Source: Halorussus amylolyticus
Lineage (GTDB): Archaea; Halobacteriota; Halobacteria; Halobacteriales; Haladaptataceae
Assembly: GCF_004143485.2 (NCBI RefSeq)
Contig: NZ_ML974131.1
Span: 512,341-576,340 of the forward strand
Direction: 5' to 3'
Length of the DNA stretch: 64,000 nucleotides
The notes below the pieces were generated by a model, which did no database searches, had not been told where the DNA came from, and was given only the letters and a program-made list of their open reading frames with translations. Both the position numbers and the translations under genes were made by a program. Position 1 is the first letter of the stretch. Every line of letters begins with the position of its first letter. Shown here in pieces: positions 48,401 through 56,738 of the stretch.

Positions 48401-49516
48401 TCAGATTCTCTCCACCAGCGCATCCACATCGTCCTCCGTGTTAAACACGTGAACTGAAGCCCGAACCACGCCATCAGGATACGGAAGGTCCCGAATCCGA
48501 ACGCCCTCCTCGGCCAGTCGTTCGACGGTCGCTTCGGGGTCGTCAACCACGAAACTCACCAGTCCGGATTCGTACTCGCGCGGACTCAGCAGGCGGGCCT
48601 CGTCCGATTCCTCGATACCGTCCTTGAGTCGGTCGGTCAATCGCTCGATTCGTCCCTCGATGGTGTCGTAGCCGATTTCCTCGATGAGGTGAATCGCCTC
48701 TCTGAGTCCGGCGTACGGCACGGGCGAGACCGTCCCGACCTCCAAGCGGTGCGCGCCGGGTTCGTAGGCGTACTCCTCGGCGTTGGGGTCCTCGACGCTC
48801 CGGTAGCCGATGTGAGCCGGTTCGAGGTGGTCTTCCGCGCCCGGACTGACGTGGAGGAAGCCCGCGCCGAACGGCCCGAGGAGCCACTTGTGGCCCGCGC
48901 CCGCCACGAAGTCCGCGCCCCACTCGGTCACGTCGGTCTCCATCTGGCCGGGGCACTGGACCGCGTCCACGAGAACGAGCGCGCCCGCGTCGTGGGCCAT
49001 CTCCACGACCTCCGAGACGGGCAGGAGCGTGCCGTGGGTCCACGTCAGCGAACTCAGACAGACCAGTTTGGCGTCCTGTACCGCGTCGGCCATCGCGTCC
49101 ATGTCGAGACGACCGCCCTCGGTTCCGACGACCTCGGTTTCGACGCCGCGACTCGCGAGGCGCTTCCACGGTAGGATGCCCGACGAGTGTTCGAGGTCGG
49201 TCCGGACGACTTTGTCGCCCGCCTCCCAGTCGAGCGCGGCCGCCACGCGGTTGATGCCGTCGGTCGTGCTCTGGGTCAGCGCGATTTCCTCGGGGGTCGC
49301 GCCGAGATGGTTTGCGACCGCCTCGCGCGTGCGGTCGAACACCTCGAACGCCGCGGGGTACGCGCCCTCCTCGGCAGGCGCTTCGTACTCGTGGCGCTCC
49401 AGACAGCCCTCGCCAGCGCCCACGACGCGGGTCGGACTCGGTCCCGCGGCCCCGGTGTTCATATAAATCGTGCGGTCGAGCGCCGGAATGTCGGCTCTGA
49501 GGTCTTCGGGGTTCAT
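48401..49516 (-). CDS. class V aminotransferase / cysteine desulfurase-like enzyme
   Basis: A 371-residue PLP enzyme of fold type I. The Schiff-base Lys is in GADFVAGAGHKWLLGPFGAGF (the GHKW motif) and cofactor contacts are TQSTTDGINRVAAAL and LVDAVQCPGQM. Fold relatives include isopenicillin-N epimerase-like and kynureninase-like enzymes as well as SufS, but the Cys-containing active-site loop of a desulfurase is not obvious here. It is therefore better seen as an unassigned class V enzyme. The start MNPEDLRADIPAL (49516) is preferred to MAGRMNPED. Confidence 0.85.
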   Translation of the reverse strand: MNPEDLRADIPALDRTIYMNTGAAGPSPTRVVGAGEGCLERHEYEAPAEEGAYPAAFEVFDRTREAVANHLGATPEEIALTQSTTDGINRVAAALDWEAGDKVVRTDLEHSSGILPWKRLASRGVETEVVGTEGGRLDMDAMADAVQDAKLVCLSSLTWTHGTLLPVSEVVEMAHDAGALVLVDAVQCPGQMETDVTEWGADFVAGAGHKWLLGPFGAGFLHVSPGAEDHLEPAHIGYRSVEDPNAEEYAYEPGAHRLEVGTVSPVPYAGLREAIHLIEEIGYDTIEGRIERLTDRLKDGIEESDEARLLSPREYESGLVSFVVDDPEATVERLAEEGVRIRDLPYPDGVVRASVHVFNTEDDVDALVERI

Positions 49517-49616
49517 GCGGCCTGCCACGGGGTGGCGCGTGATAAACGCTGTCGAAACGGCAGGGTGGGAGCCTCAGACCACCGAAATTATATTCCGACG
49601 ACTCGACCCGTCGAAC

Positions 49617-50000
49617 ATGCGCTTCGACCACGCCGGAATCGCCACCGACGACGCCGACGGACTCGCCGAGTTGTACGCCGACCTGTTCGACGCGCCGGTC
49701 GCCCACGACGAGGCGTTCGGCGGCCTGCGGGTCGTCTTCCTCGAACTCGAAAACGGCTACTTCGAACTGCTCGAACCGCTCGAAGACGGCACGATTTCGC
49801 GATACCTCGACTCGAACGGCCCGGGTATCCACCACCTCGCGCTCGCGACCGACGACATCGACGGGGCGCTCGACCGGGCGCGCGACCACGGCGTCGAACT
49901 CATCGACGACGAACCCCGGCCCGGCGCGTGGGGTCACGACGTGGCCTTCCTCCACCCGAAATCGACCGGCGGCGCGCTAATCGAGTTCGTGGAACACTGA
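49617..50000 (+). CDS. mce: methylmalonyl-CoA epimerase
   Basis: A 127-residue vicinal-oxygen-chelate protein. Metal ligands are in MRFDHAGIAT (His5), NGPGIHHLALATDDID (His) and ALIEFVE (Glu), with the central Glu in FELLEPL. Size and motifs match archaeal methylmalonyl-CoA epimerase, which interconverts the 2S and 2R isomers for the mutase at 46054. The ATG at 49617 follows an AATTATATT box by about 30 nt and is leaderless. The intervening class V gene is transcribed the other way. Confidence 0.9.
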   Translation: MRFDHAGIATDDADGLAELYADLFDAPVAHDEAFGGLRVVFLELENGYFELLEPLEDGTISRYLDSNGPGIHHLALATDDIDGALDRARDHGVELIDDEPRPGAWGHDVAFLHPKSTGGALIEFVEH

Positions 50001-50073
50001 GCCGGTTCCGAGGCTGGCCGTTTGACACCTCCTCCCACAGGCTTAATTGCTCCGGCGCGGACCGACCGAGTGT

Positions 50074-50832
50074 ATGACCGACGAATCATCGGTGCAGTTG
50101 GAGGACATGACGTGGACGGACGTCGAAACCGCGCTCGAAGACGGGACGCGAACCGTGGTCGTCCCGGTTGGTTCCATCGAACAGCACGGGCCGCACCTGC
50201 CGCTGAAGATGGACACGCTCGCTGGCGAGGCGGTCTGTGCGCGCATCGCCGAAAAGCTCGGCGACGCGCTCGCCGGACCCGCGATTCAGCCCGGCTGTTC
50301 GGCCCACCACATGGAGTTTCCCGGCACGATTACGATTTCGCCCGAGACGCTGATGGACACCATCGAGTCGTACTGCCGGTCGCTCGACGACCACGGCTTC
50401 GAGTGCATCGCGCTCGTCCCCACTCACGGCGGCAACTTCGGGCCGGTCAACACCGTCGCGCCCGAGGTCGCCCGCGACATCGACGCGACCGTGGTCGCGC
50501 TCGCGGACCTCGAAGAGAACATGGCGCTGATGAACGAGGGAATGGCCGAGGCGGGCGTCGAGTACCAAGAGCCGTCGATTCACGCCGGGGCCGCCGAGAC
50601 CGCGGTCGTGCTGGCGGTCGAACCGGACCTCGTCCGAACCGACCGACTCGAACCCGGCGCGGAGGGCAAAATCTCCGGCACTCGCATGATAAACGAGGGA
50701 TTCGACGCGGTCACGGAGAACGGCGTCCTCGGCGACCCCCGAGAGGGAACCGCCGAGGCGGGCGAGGCGATAATCGAACGGATGGCGACCGCGTACGCCG
50801 AGCAAATCGAAGCCGAGCGCGACATCGACTGA
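50074..50832 (+). CDS. creatininase family protein
   Basis: A 252-residue creatininase-fold metalloprotein. The metal and active-site regions are VVPVGSIEQHGPHLPLKMDT, HHMEFPGTITISPE, VPTHGGNFGPVN and AGAAETAVVLA. Members hydrolyse creatinine or related amides or, like MftE and the FAPy deformylase ArfB, act on modified bases or peptides; in archaea ArfB-like function is possible but not proven here. It follows mce by 73 bp on the same strand. Confidence 0.85.
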   Translation: MTDESSVQLEDMTWTDVETALEDGTRTVVVPVGSIEQHGPHLPLKMDTLAGEAVCARIAEKLGDALAGPAIQPGCSAHHMEFPGTITISPETLMDTIESYCRSLDDHGFECIALVPTHGGNFGPVNTVAPEVARDIDATVVALADLEENMALMNEGMAEAGVEYQEPSIHAGAAETAVVLAVEPDLVRTDRLEPGAEGKISGTRMINEGFDAVTENGVLGDPREGTAEAGEAIIERMATAYAEQIEAERDID

Positions 50833-50856
50833 AGGAATCTCGTCCGGGAGCTGTTT

Positions 50857-51498
50857 TCAGGGCGCGGGACCGAAGTTCTCGGTCTTGGCCTCTGCGGGGT
50901 CGAGACCCGCGGCGTCGAGCGCCGCGGTCGCCTCGTCCAAAAACTCCGCGAAGCCGTAGACGAAGACTTGTCCCACGCTGTTGGCGAGCAGGGCGACCAC
51001 GTCCTCCGCGCTCGCGTCGGTCGTGATGGCGACCGTCGCGCCCGCGCTGGCGAGGTCAGCCAGACGCTCCTCGTGGGCCGGGTCGTCGTCCTGGTAGACG
51101 ACGGTCACGTCGCCGCCGTCTTCGAGCGCGCGCTCGCCGATGCCGACCGCGGGGCCGACGCCCGGCCCGCCCCCGAGAACGACGACCGACTCCTCGCCTT
51201 CGTAGTAAGAGTTGCCGAACGGCCCGGCGACCAGCACGGTCTCGCCGGGTTCGATGCCTGCGAGGTACGGACTGAGCGACCCCTCGGGGTCCACTTCGAC
51301 CGTCACCTCGAAGGTGTCCTCGGAGTCGGGCGACGAGAGGGTGTAGTGGCGAGTGACGTCCTCGCCCTCGACCGTCGCGCCGACCTGCACGAACTGGCCC
51401 GGGCGGGCGTCGAACTCCGGCGGCGTTTCGAGTTCCAGCGCGACCGTATCCGACCCGACCGACCTGACCGAGCGAACCGCGACTTCGGTTCCGTCCAT
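50857..51498 (-). CDS. FAD/NAD(P)-binding ferredoxin-reductase-like protein
   Basis: A 213-residue FNR-fold protein. The FAD domain has FDARPGQFVQVGATVEGEDVTRHYTLSS and VEVDPEGSLSPYLAGIEPGETV, and the NAD domain follows with VVVLGGGPGVGPAVGIGE and VFVYGFAEFLDEA. A ferredoxin domain is absent, so it must use a separate electron carrier. It is next to the 2-oxoacid:ferredoxin oxidoreductase pair, though transcribed divergently, which suggests a redox link. The start MDGTEVAVRSV (51498) is preferred to the longer frame. Confidence 0.86.
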   Translation of the reverse strand: MDGTEVAVRSVRSVGSDTVALELETPPEFDARPGQFVQVGATVEGEDVTRHYTLSSPDSEDTFEVTVEVDPEGSLSPYLAGIEPGETVLVAGPFGNSYYEGEESVVVLGGGPGVGPAVGIGERALEDGGDVTVVYQDDDPAHEERLADLASAGATVAITTDASAEDVVALLANSVGQVFVYGFAEFLDEATAALDAAGLDPAEAKTENFGPAP

Positions 51499-51665
51499 GG
51501 GCGAGGTTGCGCCGGAACGACCAAAGACCCTGCGACTCTCGAATCGCGTTTCGACTCGCTCTGAATCCGACGCTCCGACCCGCTCTCGAACCGGACAGAA
51601 ATCCGGAAATACGAGGGTCGCTTCAGAAGGCTTTTGATTTGGCATCGGCTACCGCACACCTAGGA

Positions 51666-53426
51666 ATGCCAGACGACCTGAACTGGGCCATCGGCGGCGA
51701 AGCTGGCGATGGCATCGACTCGACGGGGAAAATCTTCGCGCAAGCGCTCTCGCGCGCGGGCCGACACGTCCTGACTTCGAAGGACTTCGCGTCCCGCATC
51801 CGTGGGGGGTACACCGCGTACAAAATCCGCAGTTCGACCGACCGCGTCGAGAGCGTCGTGGACCGTCTCGACATTCTCGTCGCGCTGACAGAGCGAACAA
51901 TCGACGAGAATCTGGACGAACTCCACGAGGGGAGCGTCATCATCTACGACGGCGAGCGCACCGAGATGCAGGACGTCGAGGTGCCCGAGGGCATGATTGG
52001 CCTGTCGGTCCCGCTCAAGACCCTCGCGGAGGAGGCGGGCGGAGCCATCATGCAGAACGTCGTCGCGCTCGGCGCGGCGTGCGAGGTGTCGAACTTCCCG
52101 ATAGAGAACCTCGACTCCGCGTTGGAGAAGAAGTTCGGGGCCAAAGGCGAGTCCATCGTCGAGAACAACAAGGAGGCCGCCCGGAAGGGTCAGTCGTTCG
52201 TCCAGGAGGAGTTCGACCACGAGTTCGACTACGACCTCGACACCACCGACAACGACTACGTCCTGCTCAACGGCGACGAGGCCATCGGCATGGGCGCAAT
52301 CGCGGCCGGCTGTCGGTTCTACTCGGGCTACCCAATCACGCCCGCGACCGACGTGATGGAGTACCTCACCGGCCGAATCGACCACTTCGGGGGCACCGTG
52401 ATTCAGGCCGAGGACGAACTCTCGGCCATCAACATGGCGCTCGGCGCGGCCCGCGCCGGAGCGCGCTCGATGACCGCCACGTCCGGTCCGGGCATCGACC
52501 TGATGACCGAGACGTTCGGGCTAGTCGCCCAGAGCGAGACGCCGCTGGTCATCTGCGACGTGATGCGTTCGGGTCCCTCGACCGGGATGCCGACCAAGCA
52601 GGAGCAGGGCGACCTCAACATGGCCCTCTACGGCGGGCACGGCGAGATTCCGCGGTTCGTGGTCGCGCCGACCACCGTCGCGGAGTGTTTCCACAAGACC
52701 GTCGAGGCGTTCAACCTCGCCGAGAAGTACCAGACGCCGGTCTTCCTGGTCTCTGACCTCGCGATGGCCGTCACCGAGCAGACGTTCAGCCCCGAGGAGT
52801 TCGACATGGACGCAGTCGAAATCGACCGCGGAAAGGTCGTCGACGAGAACGAAATCGAGGCGTGGACCGACGAGAAGGACCGCTTCCAGCCCCACTTCCC
52901 GACCGCTGACGGCGTGAGTCCGCGCGCGTTCCCCGGCACGACCGGTGGCGCGCACATGTCCACCGGTCTCGAACACAACTCGCTCGGTCGCCGGACCGAG
53001 GACACCGAGGTTCGCGTCGAGCAGGTGGACAAGCGCAACCGCAAAGTCGAGACCGCGAAGGAGGAGGAAGACTGGTCGCCCCGAGAGTTCGGCGACCCCG
53101 AATCGGACAACCTCGTCATCTCGTGGGGGTCGAACGAGGGCGCGATGCAGGAGGCCCTCGACTACCTCGAAGACGACGGCGTGGACGTGCGCTTCCTCTC
53201 GGTGCCGTACATCTTCCCGCGACCCGACCTCACCGACGACATCGAGGCCGCCGAGGAGGTCGTCGTGGTCGAGTGTAACGAGACCGGGCAGTTCGCGAAT
53301 CTGCTCGAACACGACGCGCTGACCCGGGTCAAGCGCGTCAACAAGTACAACGGCATCAGATTCAAGGCCGACGAGCTGGCAGACGACATCAAGGAGAAGC
53401 TTCAGGCGGAGGAGGTTACAGCATGA
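51666..53426 (+). CDS. korA: 2-oxoacid:ferredoxin oxidoreductase, fused gamma-alpha subunit
   Basis: A 586-residue protein in which a gamma domain (about 1-190; WAIGGEAGDGIDSTGKIFAQ) is fused to the pyrimidine-binding alpha domain (GAIAAGCRFYSGYPITPATD). Together with the beta subunit it oxidatively decarboxylates 2-oxoacids to acyl-CoA and reduces ferredoxin. The lengths (586 and 287 residues) fit the haloarchaeal 2-oxoglutarate enzyme better than the larger pyruvate enzyme, so korA is a reasoned but not certain symbol. The start MPDDLNWAIGGEAGDG is conserved. Confidence 0.88.
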   Translation: MPDDLNWAIGGEAGDGIDSTGKIFAQALSRAGRHVLTSKDFASRIRGGYTAYKIRSSTDRVESVVDRLDILVALTERTIDENLDELHEGSVIIYDGERTEMQDVEVPEGMIGLSVPLKTLAEEAGGAIMQNVVALGAACEVSNFPIENLDSALEKKFGAKGESIVENNKEAARKGQSFVQEEFDHEFDYDLDTTDNDYVLLNGDEAIGMGAIAAGCRFYSGYPITPATDVMEYLTGRIDHFGGTVIQAEDELSAINMALGAARAGARSMTATSGPGIDLMTETFGLVAQSETPLVICDVMRSGPSTGMPTKQEQGDLNMALYGGHGEIPRFVVAPTTVAECFHKTVEAFNLAEKYQTPVFLVSDLAMAVTEQTFSPEEFDMDAVEIDRGKVVDENEIEAWTDEKDRFQPHFPTADGVSPRAFPGTTGGAHMSTGLEHNSLGRRTEDTEVRVEQVDKRNRKVETAKEEEDWSPREFGDPESDNLVISWGSNEGAMQEALDYLEDDGVDVRFLSVPYIFPRPDLTDDIEAAEEVVVVECNETGQFANLLEHDALTRVKRVNKYNGIRFKADELADDIKEKLQAEEVTA

Positions 53427-54286
53427 GTTCCGAGGTTCGCTTCACAGACTTCAAATCCGACAAACAGCCGACGTGGTGCCCCGGATGCGGGGACTTCGGC
53501 ACGATGAACGGCATGATGAAGGCGCTGGCCGAGACCGGCAACAGCCCCGACGACACGTTCGTCGTGGCGGGCATCGGCTGTTCCGGCAAAATCGGCACCT
53601 TCATGCACAGCTACGCGCTCCACGGCGTTCACGGCCGCGCGCTCCCGGTGGGAACGGGCGTCAAACTCGCCAACCCCGACCTCGAAGTGATGGTCGCGGG
53701 CGGCGACGGCGACGGCTACTCCATCGGCGCGGGCCACTTCGTCCACGCGGTCCGCCGGAACGTGGACATGACCTATGTCGTGATGGACAACCGCATCTAC
53801 GGCCTGACCAAGGGGCAGGCCTCGCCGACCAGCCGCGAGGACTTCGAGACCTCCACGACGCCCGAGGGACCGAAACAGCCGCCGGTCAACCCCCTCGCGC
53901 TCGCGCTGTCTGCGGGCGGGAGCTTCATCGCCCAGTCGTTCTCGACCGACGCCCAGCGCCACGCCGAAATCGTTCGGAAGGCCATCGAACACGACGGCTT
54001 CGGCTTCGTGAACGTCTTCAGTCCGTGCGTGACGTTCAACGACGTGGACACCTACGACTACTTCCGTGACTCCATCGTGGACCTCGCAGACGAGGACCAC
54101 GACCCGACCGACCGGGACGCCGCGAAGGACAAGATTCTCGACGCCGACAAGGAGTATCAGGGCGTCCTCTACCAGAACGAGGAGAGCGTTCCCTACAGCG
54201 AACTCCACGGCCTGTCGAGCGACATGACCGAGATTCCGGACGGCGCGCCCGAGGGCGCGATGGACCTCGTTCGAGAGTTCTACTGA
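53423..54286 (+). CDS. korB: 2-oxoacid:ferredoxin oxidoreductase, beta subunit
   Basis: A 287-residue TPP-binding subunit that overlaps korA by four bases (ATGA). Landmarks are WCPGCGDFGTMNGMMKAL, VAGIGCSGKIGTFMHSY, AGGDGDGYSIGAGHFVHAVRRN (TPP/Mg2+) and VMDNRIYGLTKGQASPTS. The Cys residues in CPGCG and GCSGK may contribute to an [4Fe-4S] cluster. It completes the two-subunit archaeal enzyme. Substrate assignment rests on length and family resemblance. Confidence 0.9.
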   Translation: MSSEVRFTDFKSDKQPTWCPGCGDFGTMNGMMKALAETGNSPDDTFVVAGIGCSGKIGTFMHSYALHGVHGRALPVGTGVKLANPDLEVMVAGGDGDGYSIGAGHFVHAVRRNVDMTYVVMDNRIYGLTKGQASPTSREDFETSTTPEGPKQPPVNPLALALSAGGSFIAQSFSTDAQRHAEIVRKAIEHDGFGFVNVFSPCVTFNDVDTYDYFRDSIVDLADEDHDPTDRDAAKDKILDADKEYQGVLYQNEESVPYSELHGLSSDMTEIPDGAPEGAMDLVREFY

Positions 54287-54362
54287 GGCGGTTTCGGGCC
54301 TCGTTGAACCCCTCACGCTTGGGGCCAAGTCCTATCCCGTTCAGTCACTATTTGACGGTAGG

Positions 54363-55100
54363 ATGGCGCAGGACGACCCAGACCGAATCGGCATTCTGTG
54401 TGCGTCGGACCAGCCAGTTTTTGTCGCGGTCGCCGAACGACTCCGAAAATTCGGCTGTACTGTTCGGTTTTTCGACCCTCGGTCCACCATTTCGCGGAAT
54501 CACCTCGACGGTCTTTCGTTGCTCGTCAACAAGCAAGTCTTCCCGGTCACGCTCCCTGCGCTCGGTCACGCCCGACGAGCGGGAATCCCCCTGTGGAACA
54601 ATCTCCCTGCGACGATTGCGTTTAGCTCACGCCTTATCTGTCAGCGAGCGCTTGAAGAAGTGGGATTTCGCACGCCGACGGTGACGTTCGAGAAACCCGC
54701 GGGGGAGTACGTCGCAAAGGATTACTCCATCTGGAGCGGGGAGCCCGAACTGAACGGCGAGGGGGACTTCTACCAGGAACTAATCTCGACGGAACCGGTC
54801 GATTACAAGTATTACGCCGTCGACGACGGGGAGCGCATTCAGACGGCGGGCAGGCGCGTCACCTCGAAGCTGTACGGCCCCAAACGATTCCTCGGCAGGG
54901 CACGGGCCAGACCGACACTCACCGCCAGCCTCCGACGCCTCGTCGAACGCGCTGACCTTCGAGGCGTCGGGGTGGATTTCGTCCGGGACGACGAAGGCCG
55001 ATTCTGGGCCGTCGACCTCAATCTCGCTGCAGGCTATCGGAACACGGGGTTAGAATCCGCCATCTGTGAGTCTATCTGCGCGAGCCTTTCGGACCCGTAA
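54363..55100 (+). CDS. ATP-grasp domain protein
   Basis: A 245-residue protein of the RimK-like ATP-grasp type. An N-terminal Rossmann-like part (RIGILCASDQPVFVAVAERL) precedes a shortened ATP-grasp domain with GEYVAKDYSIWSGEPELN, YQELISTEPVDYKYYAVDDG and the magnesium site VGVDFVRDDEGRFWAVDLN. These enzymes form amide bonds between carboxylates and amines. The substrate is unknown. It lies alone between korB and a convergent phosphoesterase. Confidence 0.85.
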   Translation: MAQDDPDRIGILCASDQPVFVAVAERLRKFGCTVRFFDPRSTISRNHLDGLSLLVNKQVFPVTLPALGHARRAGIPLWNNLPATIAFSSRLICQRALEEVGFRTPTVTFEKPAGEYVAKDYSIWSGEPELNGEGDFYQELISTEPVDYKYYAVDDGERIQTAGRRVTSKLYGPKRFLGRARARPTLTASLRRLVERADLRGVGVDFVRDDEGRFWAVDLNLAAGYRNTGLESAICESICASLSDP

Positions 55101-55167
55101 TCTACTCGCTGGCAGAGCCACCGAGACGATTTCGCAGTTCGGTTTTCGTCGCCTTTCGACCAACGCT

Positions 55168-55199
55168 CACGCCGTCGGCGTGACTACGCCGACGGCGTG
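55168..55199. repeat. 14-bp-stem hairpin over the metallophosphoesterase stop
   Basis: CACGCCGTCGGCGT (55168-55181) and its complement (55186-55199) enclose GACT. The stop codon of the minus-strand phosphoesterase (55184-55186) spans the loop-arm junction. Confidence 0.8.
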
Positions 55200-55825
55200 T
55201 CGTGAGCCGTGACTTCGAGCGTTTCCGTATCGAGCGTGTAGTACGACTCCCACACGGGCGCGAGGCCCACGACGCGAGTGTCGCCGAACGTCGATTCGGC
55301 GTGCTGGTGGTGGTGGCCGACCAGACAGAGTCGGGGTTCGACCGCGTCGAGCAGTTCGTCGATGTGCGGACACCCCACGTCGTACTCCTCGTCCACGGGG
55401 AGTCCGTGGGGCGCTTCGTGGACGAGGAGCACGTCCACATCCTCGATTTGCTTCGCCTGCTCTACGTCGTCGCGGACGAAGTGGCGGCGGCGCTCGCCGT
55501 GGAGGTTCGGCCGCGGTCGGTCGTACTGGGTCGGGGCGTAGTTGCCCGACAGCCCCGCGATTCGGAGGCCTTCGACTTCGGCCGCGGTGCTCGCGAGCAG
55601 GAAGGCGTTCGTCACGTCCGAACTCTCGACCCGGCCGTATCGGAGCGCGTCGATAGTGTCGAAGTCCTCGTTGTTCCCGCCGATGAAGTAGGTCGGAATC
55701 GGGAGGTCGTAGTAGATGAGGTCGCCGAGTTGGAGCGCCACGTCGGCGTCGGCATCCCGATAGGCCGCGAAGAGCGCGCGGCGGTTGTCGGGGTCGTCGG
55801 CGTGAGCGTCTCCGAGGACGAGCAT
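55184..55825 (-). CDS. calcineurin-like metallophosphoesterase
   Basis: A 213-residue phosphoesterase. Motifs are LVLGDAHAD (metal Asp/His), LQLGDLIYYD, FIGGNNEDFD (GNND/H-type), LLVHEAPHG and CLVGHHHQHAE. The pattern is that of small archaeal metallophosphoesterases including MJ0936-like and Mre11-unrelated types, which act on phosphodiesters. The ATG at 55825 is preferred to the GTG one codon upstream. Its 3' end overlaps a hairpin. Confidence 0.9.
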   Translation of the reverse strand: MLVLGDAHADDPDNRRALFAAYRDADADVALQLGDLIYYDLPIPTYFIGGNNEDFDTIDALRYGRVESSDVTNAFLLASTAAEVEGLRIAGLSGNYAPTQYDRPRPNLHGERRRHFVRDDVEQAKQIEDVDVLLVHEAPHGLPVDEEYDVGCPHIDELLDAVEPRLCLVGHHHQHAESTFGDTRVVGLAPVWESYYTLDTETLEVTAHDTPSA

Positions 55826-56012
55826 CACGTTTCGTTCGTCCGACCGGCAGATAAAACCCCGAGTTCGAAGTCGGCGAACGGTGGTGACGCCGTCTTTGGC
55901 AAAGTACTTGAACCGAGAACCGTTCTGTAGAGATACGCATGTATTTTCTAAGACGTGGTGGCCAGCGGAACGCTCCTACAAGTGAACGCTGCGAAGAACT
56001 ATTCGGAGGCCA

Positions 56013-56738
56013 ATGAATCCGACGCGCGTCGACACGATTGTGGACCTCGCGTACGGCCTGTTGATTGCGATTTCGGTGGGCTTGATAGTCGTCACCGACT
56101 ACGCAATCGGACTCGCGTTCGGGTTCGGCATCCTGCTGTCGTACCTCCTCCACGTCGTGTGGAAGATGGCGCGATTCGACCCCGAGTGGATGACCACGGT
56201 CGTCAAGGAGACGGTCGAGGAAACCGTGGAGGAGACCGTCAACGACACGGTCGAGGAGAAGGTGGGCGAAACTGTCGAGAAGACCGTCGGTGACACCGTC
56301 GAGGAGAAAGTGGGCGAGACGGTCGAGAAGACGGTCGGCGAAACCGTGGGCGAGACCGTCGACGAGACGGTCGGCACCGCCGTCGAGGAGAAGGTGAACG
56401 AAACCGTCGAGAAGACAGTCGGAGAGACGGTCGAAAAGACGGTCGGCGAAACGGTCGAGAAGACAGTGGGCGAAACCGTCGAAGAGACAGTCGAGGAGAC
56501 CGTTGGCAAGACGGTGGAAAAGGAAGTCGGCGAAACCGTCGAGCAGAAGGTCAGCGAGACGGTCGAGGAGACCGTCGGGAAGACGGTGGAAAAGGAAGTC
56601 GGCGAAACCGTCGAAGAGAAAGTCGGCGAAACGGTCGAGGAGAAGGTCGGCGAAACGGTCGAACAGACGCTGGAGGAGCAACTCGAATCCGCGGAGGACG
56701 CTCCCAAGAAAGACGACGCGACGGACGGGAAAGACTGA
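56013..56738 (+). CDS. membrane-anchored tetrapeptide-repeat protein
   Basis: A 241-residue protein. Residues 8-50 hold two hydrophobic helices (DLAYGLLIAISVGLIVVTD and GLAFGFGILLSYLLHVVW). From residue 65 to 224 the sequence is forty uninterrupted four-residue units of the form x-x-T/K-V (for example GETVEKTVGETV), with Val (38) or Leu (2) at every fourth position and mostly Glu, Gly, Thr and Lys elsewhere. A short acidic-basic tail ends the protein. A helix with period 4.0 would carry a steep right-handed hydrophobic stripe, unlike a heptad coil. The stop overlaps the PiT gene by one base (TGATG). No family name is known to me. Confidence 0.85.
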   Translation: MNPTRVDTIVDLAYGLLIAISVGLIVVTDYAIGLAFGFGILLSYLLHVVWKMARFDPEWMTTVVKETVEETVEETVNDTVEEKVGETVEKTVGDTVEEKVGETVEKTVGETVGETVDETVGTAVEEKVNETVEKTVGETVEKTVGETVEKTVGETVEETVEETVGKTVEKEVGETVEQKVSETVEETVGKTVEKEVGETVEEKVGETVEEKVGETVEQTLEEQLESAEDAPKKDDATDGKD

